NCBI GenBank assembly: GCA_001414345.1
Contig: LLCB01000077.1
Coordinates: 1-64,000 of the forward strand
Origin: Hymenoscyphus infarciens
Taxonomy: Eukaryota > Ascomycota > Leotiomycetes > Helotiales > Helotiaceae
Length of the DNA: 64,000 nucleotides
Direction: 5' to 3'
A model generated the notes under the pieces. The model was not told where the DNA came from. It did not search any database and saw only the letters and a list, made by a program, of their open reading frames with translations. The position numbers and the translations under genes are program-made. The first letter of the stretch is position 1. Each line of letters begins with the position of its first letter. Positions 1 through 11,639 of the stretch are shown in pieces.

Positions 1-781
1 ATTATATACTAAGAAACCCTATTATCAACAACAACAATACGCGAAAAATAAACAGGATGTACCGAGAAGCGCAGAGTGTACTTATAAAACACTGTCGCTT
101 TAGGCTTCTAATATCAAGTCGTAGTATCAAGGAAATAAAGTCACAAGTTCGTTGGATTTTTCGTAGGGTGTTAGTGAGTGGCTCACGCACGAGTTCTGAC
201 ACCCCCTGGTGATCCAATATAAACACCCCCCCCCCTCAACACCCACCCCTCTCACAAACCAGAAATTCCCTTCTAGAGGTACCCTTCAAATAGAACCCTC
301 ATCTTTCCACACCCAATAACATAAAGGTCAAACGAAACGAAAAGTTAGAGAAAACGAAAAAGTCAAATAAGAAAGACACCAATCAAGCGAAGAGGGAACC
401 AAAAACAAAAAACGATGCAAATGAATGCCTAATATTCTTTAATTTTCCCCTACCATCCATCCATCAATCCATCCTTTCCGAATCCCGTAATCAACGCTAC
501 TGTATCTGCCTCTCCGCTTCTCTTCTCTCCTTCCCAAGGTAAACCATTCTTTCGCAACCCAATGCAACATTTCAGCAGAAGAAACGAGAAAAAGAAGAAC
601 GGAAAAGCAAAACGAGACCCATATCATTCATGTTCATGTCGAGTGTAAGAGGGAAATAAAAAAAGAGAGAAAGGTCCCCAAACTCCATACATGAATCAGA
701 ATTAATATATCCCCCAACGATTGTTTATGCATGCAATTCCATTCTCGCTCACCAATCTCCCCTCAACCCAACCCTTGGTTG
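1..781. other. 3' flank of the kinase gene, no gene seen
   Basis: This stretch lies downstream of the minus-strand kinase stop codon at 782 and presumably holds its 3' UTR and terminator. It is C/A-rich on the plus strand, with a short C-tract near 226-235. No convincing coding frame is visible on either strand. Confidence 0.6.
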
Positions 782-2917
782 CTATTCCGGAACCGCACTC
801 TCTCTCAACCCACTCGGTCCCTTGTTACCTCTTCTTCCAAGTAACGTTGCGCCATCGAGGTTCAGTTCAAAGGCGCCCTTTCTATTCTTGACTTGTTGCT
901 TCGCAGCCGCCGTGACCGCTGCGCTGTGTTGACCGTAGCCCTTCTGTGCCGGCTTTGCCGAGTTGAGGTTCGTATTCCTCAGACTCTGCTCGACTTGATG
1001 AACATCGGCATCTTTAGCCTTTGGCAATTTGGCAGGAATGGCGTTATCCTCTTCGCTCTCCTCTTCCTCCTCAAAGTCGTCATCATCAATTGGGTTTAAT
1101 CCGTTCATGGCTGCTGCGCCACGGTAACCCTGTTTGAAGTTCTTCCGACGCTTGGCTTCCTCTTCCTGTCTGTGGACGGCGTATCCAACATCGAAGACCT
1201 CTCGTAAGTTGACGGCGCCAGGACTTCGGAAGTCCATGCGTTTGCCTGCACCCGGAGACTCGAGCAAAGCAGGGTCGAAAGCTCGCAATTGGTGACTACC
1301 CAGTTGCCTGTCACGCTCAACCGCAGGTGTGGCAAGAGGTGGTGCATCGTGAGCGGCGTAAGTTGGTTCCTCTGTACCTCGAATCCAAGGATGTGCTAAA
1401 AATTGGTTGATGTCATATCGCTTGACTGGGTCGACTGTGAGGAGGTGTGAAACGAGGTCTTGAGCTGGTTTTGAAATGTCATCCCACCATGGCGACAAGA
1501 AGGTATATTGACCTCTCGCGACCTTTTCGGTAAGTACTTGAATGCTTTCGTCGTAGAATGGAGGAAAGCCGCAAAGTAGAGTGTATAGCACACATCCCAT
1601 GGCCCACATATCAACACTCTTCGAGTATCGTTCGTCCTTTACAATCTCGGGTGCTGTGTAACCAACTGTTCCACATGGTGTCATTGTCGATTTGTCCCAA
1701 ACCACTTTACTCAGTCCAAAATCTGCAATCTTGATTTTGCCAATACCACCAGCCCCAACACCCTTGATAAATTCACCTTCGTCTACCTTATCCTCATCAT
1801 CTTGTGATTTTGGTTTCGGGTTCTTGGTTGGGATGATTGGGATTGGCGAAAACAATATATTCTCAGGCTTGATATCTCTGCAATGACGTCAGAGATGGTC
1901 AACATACCAAAACGAAGAGACATACCTGTGAACCACACCTTGATCCTCGTGTAGATACCGTAATGCATCTGCGACCTGCGTAATGACGTGTCTGGAGAGG
2001 TCTTCGCTGAAGTATGTGAGTCGGACGATTTGATGAAACAATTCTCCACCCGGTGCCAGTTCCAAAATGATGTAGTAATACTGTTTCGATTCGGAAAAGT
2101 CGACAAGCTTCACAATATTAGGATGATCTAGGTTGCGCATAATTTGCACCTCTTTTAGGATGTTCGCCCTCTATTTCCAGGAACATGTTAGCATGGGAAA
2201 GTTAACCAGAACGGATGGTAGTCGTGACTGGACGACAGTATAAGAAATAAGTGCGCACCTCCACGACCTTGGGCTGCTTCTTGAAATCCGGATGCAGGGC
2301 CGCATCTCCCTACGCGAAAAAAAAACTGTTGGCAAATGTTCAAAATTGACAAAAAGAAATTCTGCCGCCGATATGCATACCTGATTCGAGTTCATTTCGA
2401 ATTTCCGGACGACCTTGATCGCCACTTCACCTGCCTTTCCATCCAGATCCCGAGCGCGGTAGACATTGCTGAAGGCGCCGTCACCCATCTTCTCCACCAA
2501 TTCCCAGCGTTCCAGGCCCGGGTATCGTGGCAGCTTTCCTTTGGTGGCATTTTCCTCATCGACGATCCGTCTCAACTCTTCGGTATCGACCTTCTTGCCC
2601 GCCTTCTGCTTCTGAGCGGCGGCATTCGCAGCGACGTTTCCTGCCTGCGCACCCCGGTTTCTTCCATCACCGTCGGCCATCGAATAGGCGTCTGCGTGTG
2701 GTGCCGGTCCTTGTTGGTATGCCATGTTTGGATCGGAGTTTGCGTAGTGGTTTTGAGCCGGTGCCCGGCCTTGGTGGACGTTTACGGGTGATACATGTGT
2801 TGTTGCTTCGGCGTCTTGTTGTCGGTTGTGCTTGCCTGGTAGATAATTCATCAGCGGGGTGGACGATGGGTGAGAGGTAGTACCATGAATCAGCATTGGC
2901 GGGGGTCGCTCTTTCAT
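782..2917 (-). CDS. Srk1/Rck2-like CAMK-family serine/threonine protein kinase
   Basis: Four exons (2917-2381, 2309-2259, 2170-1926, 1877-782) splice with GT-AG borders into a 642-residue protein. Residues 1-135 are a low-complexity, H/P/Q/N-rich N-terminus. The kinase domain follows: glycine loop GDGAFSNVY at 145-153, VAIK lysine at 168, HRDIKPEN at 277-284, DFG at 330-332 and an activation segment with STMTPCGT and APE at 353-355. About 45 residues, rich in K/D/E, separate HRD from DFG, longer than in a minimal kinase. The C-terminal tail is acidic and basic by turns. The glycine-loop wording and overall plan match MAPK-activated kinases of the fission-yeast Srk1 / budding-yeast Rck2 group, which act downstream of the Hog1/Sty1 stress MAPK in cytosol and nucleus. 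That role is inferred from family, not shown here. The start ATG follows a pyrimidine-rich leader containing a (TC)n run. Another CAMK subfamily is the main alternative. Confidence 0.9.
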
Positions 2918-2923
2918 GGGGTT

Positions 2924-2944
2924 GAGAGAGAGAGAGAGAGAGAG
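2924..2944. repeat. (GA)n microsatellite in the kinase leader
   Basis: About ten GA units lie just upstream of the kinase start codon and read (TC)n in the mRNA sense. Pyrimidine-rich leaders are common in filamentous fungal promoters. Confidence 0.85.
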
Positions 2945-3262
2945 ATTCGAGGTCGCACGTACCGTGTTTGCTAATCAGGTTCTTTATGGACTGAGAGAGA
3001 CTCCTTCAGAATGGTCAGCGTCAGCACAGAGCTTCGCAGAGTTGCGGATGTGAAAAGTCGCGAGGATGATCTCTTCGGGGGAAGGAGGGGTCGATGGGAA
3101 GGAGCAGTGGAGATCACATTCCTCCGACAGGTGGAAGAGAGGAAGTCCAGACAAGGGGGCAGGGAATCGACTACATACATCTTTTTGGGAGATTTCTCAG
3201 GAGTCTAGAGAGGTGAGGTTAGTGGTGGGATGAGAGAGATAGGCGTGAAACTCGAGGACCAG

Positions 3263-3349
3263 GAGGTAGGTAGTAAGGTAGTAAGGTAGTAAGGTAAGGT
3301 AGTGAGTGAGTGAGTGAGTGGGTGGTGTTGGTGGTGTTGGTGGTGTTGA
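3263..3349. repeat. Compound microsatellite (GTA/GTGA/GTGTTG)
   Basis: Consecutive runs of short GT-rich units (GTAAG, GTGA, GTGTTG) occupy the promoter side of the kinase gene. They are purely tandem simple sequence with no coding signal. Confidence 0.8.
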
Positions 3350-3397
3350 GTGGGAAAGATTGAGGAGATGTGATGCAGCGTGTGTAAGCAGCGGGCA

Positions 3398-3430
3398 GGG
3401 GGGGGGAAGGGGGGGGGGGGGGGGGGGGGG
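3398..3430. repeat. Long homopolymeric G tract
   Basis: A run of 9 G, two A, then 22 G lies about 480-510 bp upstream of the kinase start codon. It is a candidate G-quadruplex or polymerase-slippage site. Its exact length in the assembly may be unreliable because homopolymers of this size are often miscounted. Confidence 0.8.
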
Positions 3431-3702
3431 TTGGTTTCTTTCTTTGCGACTATACAATCCCTATATATTTGTCCTTCTCATGAAAAGTCACCGCTCTCGC
3501 TTAAAGTTCTTACAGCAGCTCATTCAACAACCGAAGAAAAAGAATACCCAGCATCTAAATCCCTACGAACAAGCATCCAACACGAACTTCTAAGAGACAG
3601 TATAGGGAATTCAACAACGAGGAAGAAGGGAACATCCTCATCCAGCTAACATCTTCATCTCCGCATATATAATATTACTTTCGTCCCCCCAAGTAACAAT
3701 TA

Positions 3703-4074
3703 CAATGAGTTGCGAATTAAGCTTCCCTTTTAACGATATTATATAAACCGTGCATTTTCAGAAAATTTATTATTTCCTAGCCACTCTTTCCCTCTTTACT
3801 TAATAATAATATATGTTATTATAAATCTAAGAACAGCTAATAAGACCTCTATACCCCCTTTCCTACTCTATAAACTTTTTAGGAAGAAAACAGATACTTA
3901 GATATATGTCTAAATTTTTATAGGGTCTTAGTGGAGACTACTTAACTTTATAAGAGTAGAGAAAAATTTCTTATAAAAAGAGGGTTTTCTAAAATAAATA
4001 AGGAAAAAACCTAGGAAGAAAGAAGCACGGTTTATAAAATATCGTTAAAGGGAAGCTTAACTCGCAACTCACTA
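3703..4074. mobile_element. TA-flanked MITE (Tc1/mariner-type), copy 1
   Basis: A 372-bp AT-rich element has imperfect terminal inverted repeats of about 50 bp (starting CAATGAGTTGCGAATTAAGC; the other end reads TAGTGAGTTGCGAGTTAAGC on the minus strand). TA dinucleotides flank it at 3701-3702 and 4075-4076. It has no coding capacity. Differences between arms are mainly C/T or G/A transitions, as RIP produces. A second copy lies at 45471-45952 in opposite orientation; this copy lacks roughly 110 bp of the interior found there. Confidence 0.85.
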
Positions 4075-4716
4075 TAGGCAACCACATGGACATTACCATA
4101 CTTCCCCTCCTATCGGTAGCCTGGACGCTGACAACCCTGGCATAAAACATACGGCAAGTGATGTGACCAATTTCCAGGAAATATTCTACGATTATTTTGG
4201 GGCCGAGGGAGGGTTGGTGTATGTGTAATACTTCTTCTATTAGTGTCGATAGAGCATCTGCTGTCGTAGCTGAATGCTGCAGTGGTTAATAACCCCCACG
4301 TTGATTTCAAGACCTGTAGAGGTTCTAGTTCCACTTACTGTTCATTGGTCAGGCAGCTCAATCATTCTCAATAGTAACTGTTTGTCCATGGATAGCAAAG
4401 GGAGTATCAATAATCGATTGCTGGACCGGCAGGCAATACTGGTGGGGAGAGGCAAACTTGAAAAAAAGGGACTTTAGTATGTGATTTGGAGACGGGAGTA
4501 TTGGAATGCATGCGTACTTTGCGTTGAGGGGGAGAGAGCGAGGGCGAGAGCGCGAGAAAGAAATCAGAGACCCGGAAAAGGGACTAGAATGTAATGTGTA
4601 AAATTTGAATGACTCTAGGTGCATTGATTCCGAATATATACATATATACATACACCTAAATCAATCTTCTCGCGTCTTCATCATGGCACCTCTTCCATTT
4701 CCCATCCGTGAAAATT

Positions 4717-5981
4717 TTATCTCCTTCGATAAACACCCACCATCCAACTCGCCCTCAAAATCGCCAACCCCCACGCCATAGCCAGACTGTCCCACACAAC
4801 ATTCAACTTACTCCCCCCAACCTCCTGCCACCCAATTTGCACCTCCGCAACATTGATCCCATCCGGCGCACTCTCCGCCAGCATCAACATTTCCACATCA
4901 AAGATCCAGCCTTCGGCATGCATATAAGGAACGATATGGGGTAATGCCGCGCGAGAGAAGAGTTTGAATCCGCATTGGGTGTCGCGAATACGTGAGGTGG
5001 CAGGGGGTGTGAGGAGTCGAAGGAGGAGATGGAAGGAGTGCATTAGGGCGTTTCTTAGGGCTGACCTCTGCGGGGTTTTTGTTAGTGAGTTCGTGGGAAA
5101 AAAGAGGGAGGGGGAAGTACTTTTACGACTGCTTCGGTTCCTACCATGTGGGCTCTACTTCCTACTGCAATGCCTCTTCCTGGTTTATCCTCCACTTCTT
5201 GACACCCTTTTACGAGTTTCCTCAAGTCCCCGAACTTGCTGGCTCCATCTGCGTCGGCGAAAACAGTGTACGCACCACGTACATGTCGGAATCCATGTGT
5301 GACCGCGCCCCCCTTCCCTCGATTCTGCTGCAAAGTACAGACCCTCAGAATATCATGAAGCTGGTTTTTCCTCGAGAACTCCAGTGCAACGTCAATAGTC
5401 TTATCAGTACTCCCATCATTCACAATCAAGATCTCATATCCCCCAATGCCCCGATTTATTGCCTTTTCACCTTTTTCTGGGGTGCCGGATATTGGTGTTC
5501 TCCCATACTCCGCGTCAAGAAATTCTACTGCCTCTTCAAGCATGATTTCCATTCTTTCCTCCTCATTGTATGCTGGAACCACGACGCTCATCATTACCTC
5601 CGGGCCCTCGATACTACCTGTATGTTTTGAATCGCTCTTTCCAGTCGCAGCGTCGTGTCTATGTGCTAGCCAGTCATCGTGCCAACATGGGAGGGTCTGC
5701 GAGCGTACGGGACCGGCGGAGGTTGTGGTGATGTACGTTTTCTCTGAGGGGCGCGGGGCTCTTGGTGTAGGCGCAAGAAGAAAGACAAGGCCATAGAGCT
5801 ATGGATTGTTAGCTGCAGTCCTCGAGAGACGAGTGAGGGGACTGACAAAAACCAAGGAAGAGAGAACTGTGGAGAGACAGAATAAAAACAGAATATGTGA
5901 GGGTGTCTGTTGCGCCGTCTCCCGCAAGTTCCCCAAGTAACCCAGAGCCAATTCCACGACATTCGCCATATTGAAGTCCAT
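4717..5981 (-). CDS. ALG5: Dolichyl-phosphate beta-glucosyltransferase (ALG5)
   Basis: Exons 5981-5847, 5798-5121 and 5067-4717 give a 387-residue protein. ALG5 transfers glucose from UDP-glucose to dolichyl phosphate on the cytosolic face of the ER, making the donor for the last steps of N-glycan precursor assembly. A hydrophobic N-terminal segment at about 32-53 (continuous only after splicing) fits the single membrane anchor. The family block ending LPCWHD is at about 79-86. The GT2 catalytic domain starts at VVVPAYNEEER (117-127), with VNDGSTD at 171-177, the D-A-D nucleotide-sugar/metal site at 227-229 and GSRAH at 258-262. The last exon carries DTQCGFKLF and the EGWIFDVE block typical of this family. 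The start chosen is the first ATG in frame (MDFNMANVV); the longer open frame above it has only non-ATG starts. The first donor (GTCAGT) is less usual but the join restores conserved sequence. Confidence 0.93.
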
Positions 5982-7009
5982 CTCCAATTTCCCAATCTGC
6001 AAGGTAGAAGGTCTCTCTCAAGTTTGAGAACAAAAAGTAGTAGCTGAAGAAAAGGCAAAAGAGAAGTCTAAGGTGAATAAGATTTGAACATCGATTGAAG
6101 TTGCGCCAAGCGCATGCGAAAAGTCAATTGACGTGTGAGGCTCTAATCGTACATGATCTGGGGAAAAAGGAATTGGCAAAATAGTTCAAGTAAAAAAAGA
6201 ATTCCAGAGAGTGGTTGTGATGCGCAAGCTGAACGTGTTTATGAACACGGTCGACACAAGGCGCGGGTAGTGGATACAAAACAGGGGTAACGGCACCGGA
6301 TAATGCCTACGTCGGGGTGGCTTACGAGGCTGTAGCTCCAGAACTTTATCGGACAAGGCTAAATGAATTGGGTATTTACCCTCAATCATTTCAATTGAGC
6401 TTTTCAGTGATTCAGTGCCTGAAGAACACCCTACCAAAAAAGTCATCAATTGTTGACCGGCATTCATTTAGCAACTAATTCTGTCTAGTTCGAAGACCAT
6501 TCACTTGGAGCTTTACTAGGAGCGGCCGGGTGACGTTCAAGTAAAGATTCTGCTTGTAAAACCGCGTTTTTTTATTGACATCTTAAGGTATATTAATAAT
6601 CCGGGGTATATTACAAGCTGATCGTCGATGATAGTAAAAACATGGAGCAAAACCACAGGTACCAGGAAGTAGCAGATTACAAACAACGTTCTCAAATGTT
6701 GTCATTGAGTCGAGCTCTTGCTATGAAGACCGGTCTCATGCATCTTCTCCCTGACCCGACCCGCGTGATATAATACAAGGGTTTTCGCAACAAACAGCAA
6801 TCCCAGCAAGTCGTGTCTCAATATCATCAAATGCTCTCTGGTGCAAATATGTCTCTCCCCAAGGCGAGCCAATAGCCAGCTACGCGGGTTTATCTGTAAA
6901 AACAACCTCACCCTTCCTCCAAAGACTCCATACACCCTATGCCCAAATGAAGTGCCTTCGCTGTGTCTCTTCTGACTGATACTAATATCTGTTTTCTCTC
7001 CTTTCAACT
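5982..7009. other. Intergenic, ALG5 promoter and PSY2 3' flank
   Basis: About 1 kb separates the ALG5 start from the PSY2 stop, both on the minus strand. Frames present are short and have no recognisable motif, so I see no gene. Confidence 0.6.
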
Positions 7010-10000
7010 TCAACTTCCGCTATCTGCTGCCCCGCCGCCATCTCCCGTCTTGATTGCCGATGACACGCTGATAGCTATCTTGTTCGGCTTTGCAACAGAA
7101 CTACCACCGTGCGACGTGAAGCTCTTTTTCCTTCTCAGCGTGTTGTTGGCATTTGATCCCACCGATCCTACCGATCCTACCGATCCAGCCGAACTACTCG
7201 AATTCCGGCGCTTGGAAGACAATAGCTTCGACAATTCATCATTGTCATCTTCATCTTCTCGCCTCCGCTTTTCCGACAGTCTTTCTGGTGGAGGCGGGCC
7301 AGCGCTTGAGAAAGCATTTGGGCCAAGTTGGACTCTACCGACTACCTTGCTGCGAGGAAGGTCGTGATCAACATCGGGCTTCGTCAATCCACTATTCATG
7401 CCTGGTTCCATGTTTTCGTTTTCTTCGTCTGACGGGTAATCCACCAAAGGTTTGGATGCTGGGGAGGCGCCGTTCGTGTCGGATTGATTTCCCTCTACAG
7501 CATGACTCTCCTTTTTGTCATCTTCATCGTCATCAGATGTGTTAAAGTATTCCTCTTCTGCTGGATCAAGGTCCCTGATCCCGCTTTCATTTTCAAACCG
7601 TCCTCTGCCTGTCTCCGGTCGCTTTGGTGTATCCCCTCCTTCAGGATCTAAGAAAGAACTGTCCAAGGTCGTTGGATCAAATGTAGCAGCGTTGTCGTAT
7701 CTATTGATAAAGACTCGGAATAAATCCACGTAAGTGATTTGTTCTAGCAGGGCCCGATGGTTCTCGACGAGATGATTGACTAGGCTCTTGGTCTGGGTAC
7801 TTCTGATGTATTCGAAAAACTCGAGACAGGCTGAATTCAACAGGTTGTCTCGAGGCATGCTTTCAATGATCAAGTCCAGGATTGGCTTGAAGAGATTCCC
7901 ACCGGTCATGTGCTGATTGTAAAACTCGTCTTGGAGTCCTATTAGATTGCGGAAGAATTTCAAGGCAGCTAGGGGATGATAAGTAAAGTCCTTTCAAAAC
8001 AGTGGAAGAAAACTTACTAAGCTTCAAGTACTTTTCTGGGCTGGACAAAAGCTGAGCAATGCGTTCACCCAGGTGCTCCGAAAGCACAAAATACTTGCTG
8101 TGATGTGTATGTTGTCGCACGAAAAAGCAGAGTATTTCAATCAGGTATATAAACAGCGAGACTTGCTGGACGGTGAAATTCATGTCCGTTCTATCCTTGA
8201 GGTCAACCAAGGGTTTGAAGAGCTTTTTTGCCGAGTCGTCATAGAAACCCTTCACGAATTCAGCCTGTTGTGGATCGACCTGCGGTCTCAATACCCTCTG
8301 TCCAAATTCCCCGCCTGCTCTAGAAGGATCTTGAGGACCATTTTGTTGTTGTTGGCCTGGATCCAACAAGACCTTGATTGCATCGGCAATTTGTGCCTTG
8401 ACGCCAAGATCCGCCTCCACAAGGAGGAGGTCTATCAGCGAATCCGTTAATGGTACCTGCCTTTCGCTAATCTGCCTGAAGATAGTCTGTCGAATCATTT
8501 GAGGATCATGGTCAATCATCGAGACTAGTACATCTGTGGCACCTACTCGAACAGCAACATCACTGTGGCGCAGTGCAAAAGTGATCACCGACAGAAGCCC
8601 ATGCGCTAGAAAGTTGTTGAAGAGTGCGTTTCTTGTTTGTGGCTGGAGATTTTTCGCGATAGCGCAACACTGCTGAATAAAAAGAACCGCCTCCTTCTTG
8701 CGCTCCTGGTTTGTTTCCTGTGGGCTGAATATACCAAATAGCTCCTTTAAGAATGGTGGATTTGACTGGATGTGTTGGACAATGTCCAGTTGCGCGAAAA
8801 AAATAAGGCTATTTAGCACAGAAAAAGTAGGATCATCCAGGATACGGGCAAGGACGACATCTTTGAGATACTGCAATCGATAGACCGTATGGATCTTTTT
8901 CCGAATATCTTCGTCCTGAATCCGCACAACTTCCTTATATCTTCCTTCCTTACTAAGCCATTGTCGGTGGTTTGCCTTGTGGCTTGGAAAATCCGGGTCG
9001 TACTCGAGTGCACCCATAGCGCCAAGATACAGATCCTCCCTAACCACAAGTTCCATGATGAAATTGTCGTTGAGGAGTATAAAAGTCTTCATTATGCTGC
9101 AGAGCTTATGCAGGCTGTTCAAGTCTTCCATGTCTTCGGCCATCTCCAACAAAGGTACTATCTGCTTTATATAGTCGTCGGAAACGATGAATTTGGCCAT
9201 GGCGTCGCGTCCAGGATTGGTATTGTTGAGGTTTCGAACTTGGGTTTCCACCTCTGGCAAGTTCCCAAGTGAAGGGACGGGTAGTGTGATTGGGTTGGAA
9301 TAAGCAGGGTCGAGGGGCATATCGTCGTCAAGAGCATCATCTGCGAGAGTTAGCGGGTTCTTTAAGCTGAAGAATGGCCCCAGACACAGGAAAGAGGGAC
9401 ATAATAGGGGGGTTATATACAGGATGGCCGCCTACCTGTTCCACTCATTTGTGAAAACGTTTCTTGGATATTGCTCACGAATTTCCTATTTTCCAAATCA
9501 GCAGTCGTTCACCACGATTTCACATATCATTGGCAGCGGTACTGACCATATCTGGGTACAGCCCTCGGCTTCCTGAAAACTAAGGGCCATGTCAACATTG
9601 GTTGAAGGTTCCGTCCATACTATCAGGGTTTCTGTTGACCATTGTTAGCCAACATGGCTTTCCGTCGATTTTGCTAAGCAACACACCTTGTTGTTTCTGG
9701 AACAGATCCTCCTTCACAATGCGTGTCTCTAATAATATGCGCTCTGGGTGGTCCTCGGATTGTACCACCACCCGCGGTTCCTCATGGCCGTTGGCATCGT
9801 TCTGGAACGCGCCCAAGTTAGCATTGGAGTATTTGGTTATGCGCGACAAAGTCTACACTCGATGGACGCGACGATGGACATTTCAAGATGGTAGGGAACT
9901 CTGAAGGCCACATCACATACCAGTATTAATTCTGCGGTGCAGAATCCCGTGCCCCTATCAAACCAATCGCTGTTGCGCAGCTCATAGACTTTCACCCTCT

Positions 10001-10043
10001 TCTTGTTGCTCGGGGGAGGATCAGGCACCGGCTGTGCCATCAT
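7010..10043 (-). CDS. PSY2: Protein phosphatase 4 regulatory subunit 3 (Psy2/SMEK-like)
   Basis: Six exons (10043-9921, 9801-9687, 9631-9547, 9485-9436, 9340-8018, 7968-7010) splice into 884 residues. The protein is the targeting subunit of the PP4 complex (Pph3-Psy2-Psy4 in yeast), which dephosphorylates checkpoint proteins such as gamma-H2A and Rad53 in the nucleus. Residues about 14-120 form the EVH1/PH-like domain, opening KKRVKVYELRNSDWFDRGTG with the QSEDHPERILLET strand after it. The SMK-1/DUF625 and armadillo-like helical region covers about 150-600, including FIVSDDYIKQIVPLLE. The C-terminus is a long acidic and serine-rich tail (YFNTSDDDEDDKKES, then a GSVGSVGSVGS repeat) ending in a basic stretch that may hold a nuclear localisation signal. 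The start is the MMAQPVPD methionine pair; upstream in-frame codons are not ATG. Two exons are under 100 nt, yet all phases agree. Confidence 0.94.
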
Positions 10044-11521
10044 CAAAGGTTGTAGTTCCCCTTCCAGCTCTTCTGCAGAACTGCTCGCAATGTCTGCGTG
10101 TTGTTGAAGAGACAGCGGGGCCTGGCTCGAGGTGATGGCCGTGAGCGCCACTTTGCGCGGATTTGGATGGTGAGATGGGGAAGGCGCGAGGGCGCGAGGC
10201 AACGAGTAACTCAGGTGAAACCGGTTGTCATGTATAAATATCGCGTCGAGGGTTTCGTGTCGTGGATCGCGTGCGGGGGAAGGACCTAAGAAGGCGTCGT
10301 TGGGTATTCAGCTGATGCTCAGGTGGGTGGTGACGCCGTCGGGTGTGGGTTGTGTTGAAGTTGCGAGGCTCGCTCGCCGCGCTTAAATGTCGGGATGCCG
10401 AACCTCCAAAGCTTGCAATCCACGGACTCTAAAGGCGGTTCATCAATTGCGATTAATTGTATAGTGTGGAGTTGAGATGATTTGAAGGAACGACCGATTA
10501 CTCTTGTCTTCGCTCGAGAAAATCGACTGGAAGACTTCTCCTAGCTTTTGCGCACCAGAATCAAACCTGGAAGTTCCATCATGGTCATGTGTTTGGAGCA
10601 ACAGATTAGATAGATGCCGGGCAGCGCCTATCGAGCTGAGGTGATAGCTGGTTGCTGGCTAAAAATAAGCCCGTGCCGTTCGATCGCGTCATTCGTTTCA
10701 GAACGGTCCCTCGAGAGCTTAAATCATCACGTCGAGACGCGACTCTTCAAAATATTTATTGTTGACTTTCGACTTTCGACTTTCCAACCAACCCACCAAA
10801 ACTCGATATCTGAATGCCCTCATTTTTATCCTACTTTATTTGACCATCAAACAATTTCTGATTTTTTTCTGACACGCGTATAATTCTCATCGTTTTAAAG
10901 ACACGAAGATTTCTTGGTCCGACCTGCGATCACCCCGCTATCAACAATTTGTGTTATGAAGTCAACACCATCCGATGTTTGAACTCCCTTTTTGTTCGTA
11001 TTTCTAGATTTATTTCACAAACCAAAATATATCTCACGATATCTTGTGATGACAACCTGGAATTCTGGAGTTCGTTCTTTTATAGGAGAGAGGCACTAGG
11101 TATTCGTCCACTCGTCAAGAGTCGAATACCTTCCGCCACTCAGTCTACGACCTCAAGTATTCGACCAAGACTTGGAAAATCAATTCCATTGTTCTAAAAG
11201 TCCCGAAATTTATCTCACCCTGATTGTTCCAGAGGAGTTGGGAGAAGTGTAGGAGAGCAAGCATCTTGAGGCTACAGTCATAAATTGCTACTTGGGTTTG
11301 GCCGGGTCGAGCCTTCCCTTCGTCGTAGATTTGGAAAGAGGGGCGACTTTGAGCTCGTGTCGCGAAGGCCCAGACCAACCTGATTCTCTGGCATTCAAGC
11401 CAGAGAAGGAACGATGACCTCGTGGTGGACATTCAAAGCGGCAGCAAATACCTACATCACCTGTCGTTCGCACTTTCCCAGTATTTTGGCACTTTGTAAG
11501 TGCATATAGGTAAGGTAGGTA

Positions 11522-11613
11522 GGTACCTAGGATAATTTACTTAAATTACTCTAAAACGTTTGAACAACGAGGGCTAGGTACCTAGGCAGGTACGAGCTTG
11601 ACATACCTAGGTA
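11522..11613. repeat. Cluster of CCTAGGTA palindromes
   Basis: Three CCTAGG cores occur within 92 bp: GGTACCTAGG at 11522, CTAGGTACCTAGG at 11574 and TACCTAGGTA at 11604. Further exact TACCTAGGTA copies lie at 11865, 13994, 40976 and 49516, all intergenic. Confidence 0.85.
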
Positions 11614-11614
11614 G

Positions 11615-11639
11615 TTACTGCCACTTTTATTGTCCATCG
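11615..11639 (+). repeat. Dispersed 28-bp sequence, copy 1
   Basis: TTACTGCCACTTTTATTGTC plus CATCG, directly after a TACCTAGGTA palindrome. Related copies are at 35816, 43164 and 51689. Confidence 0.7.
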
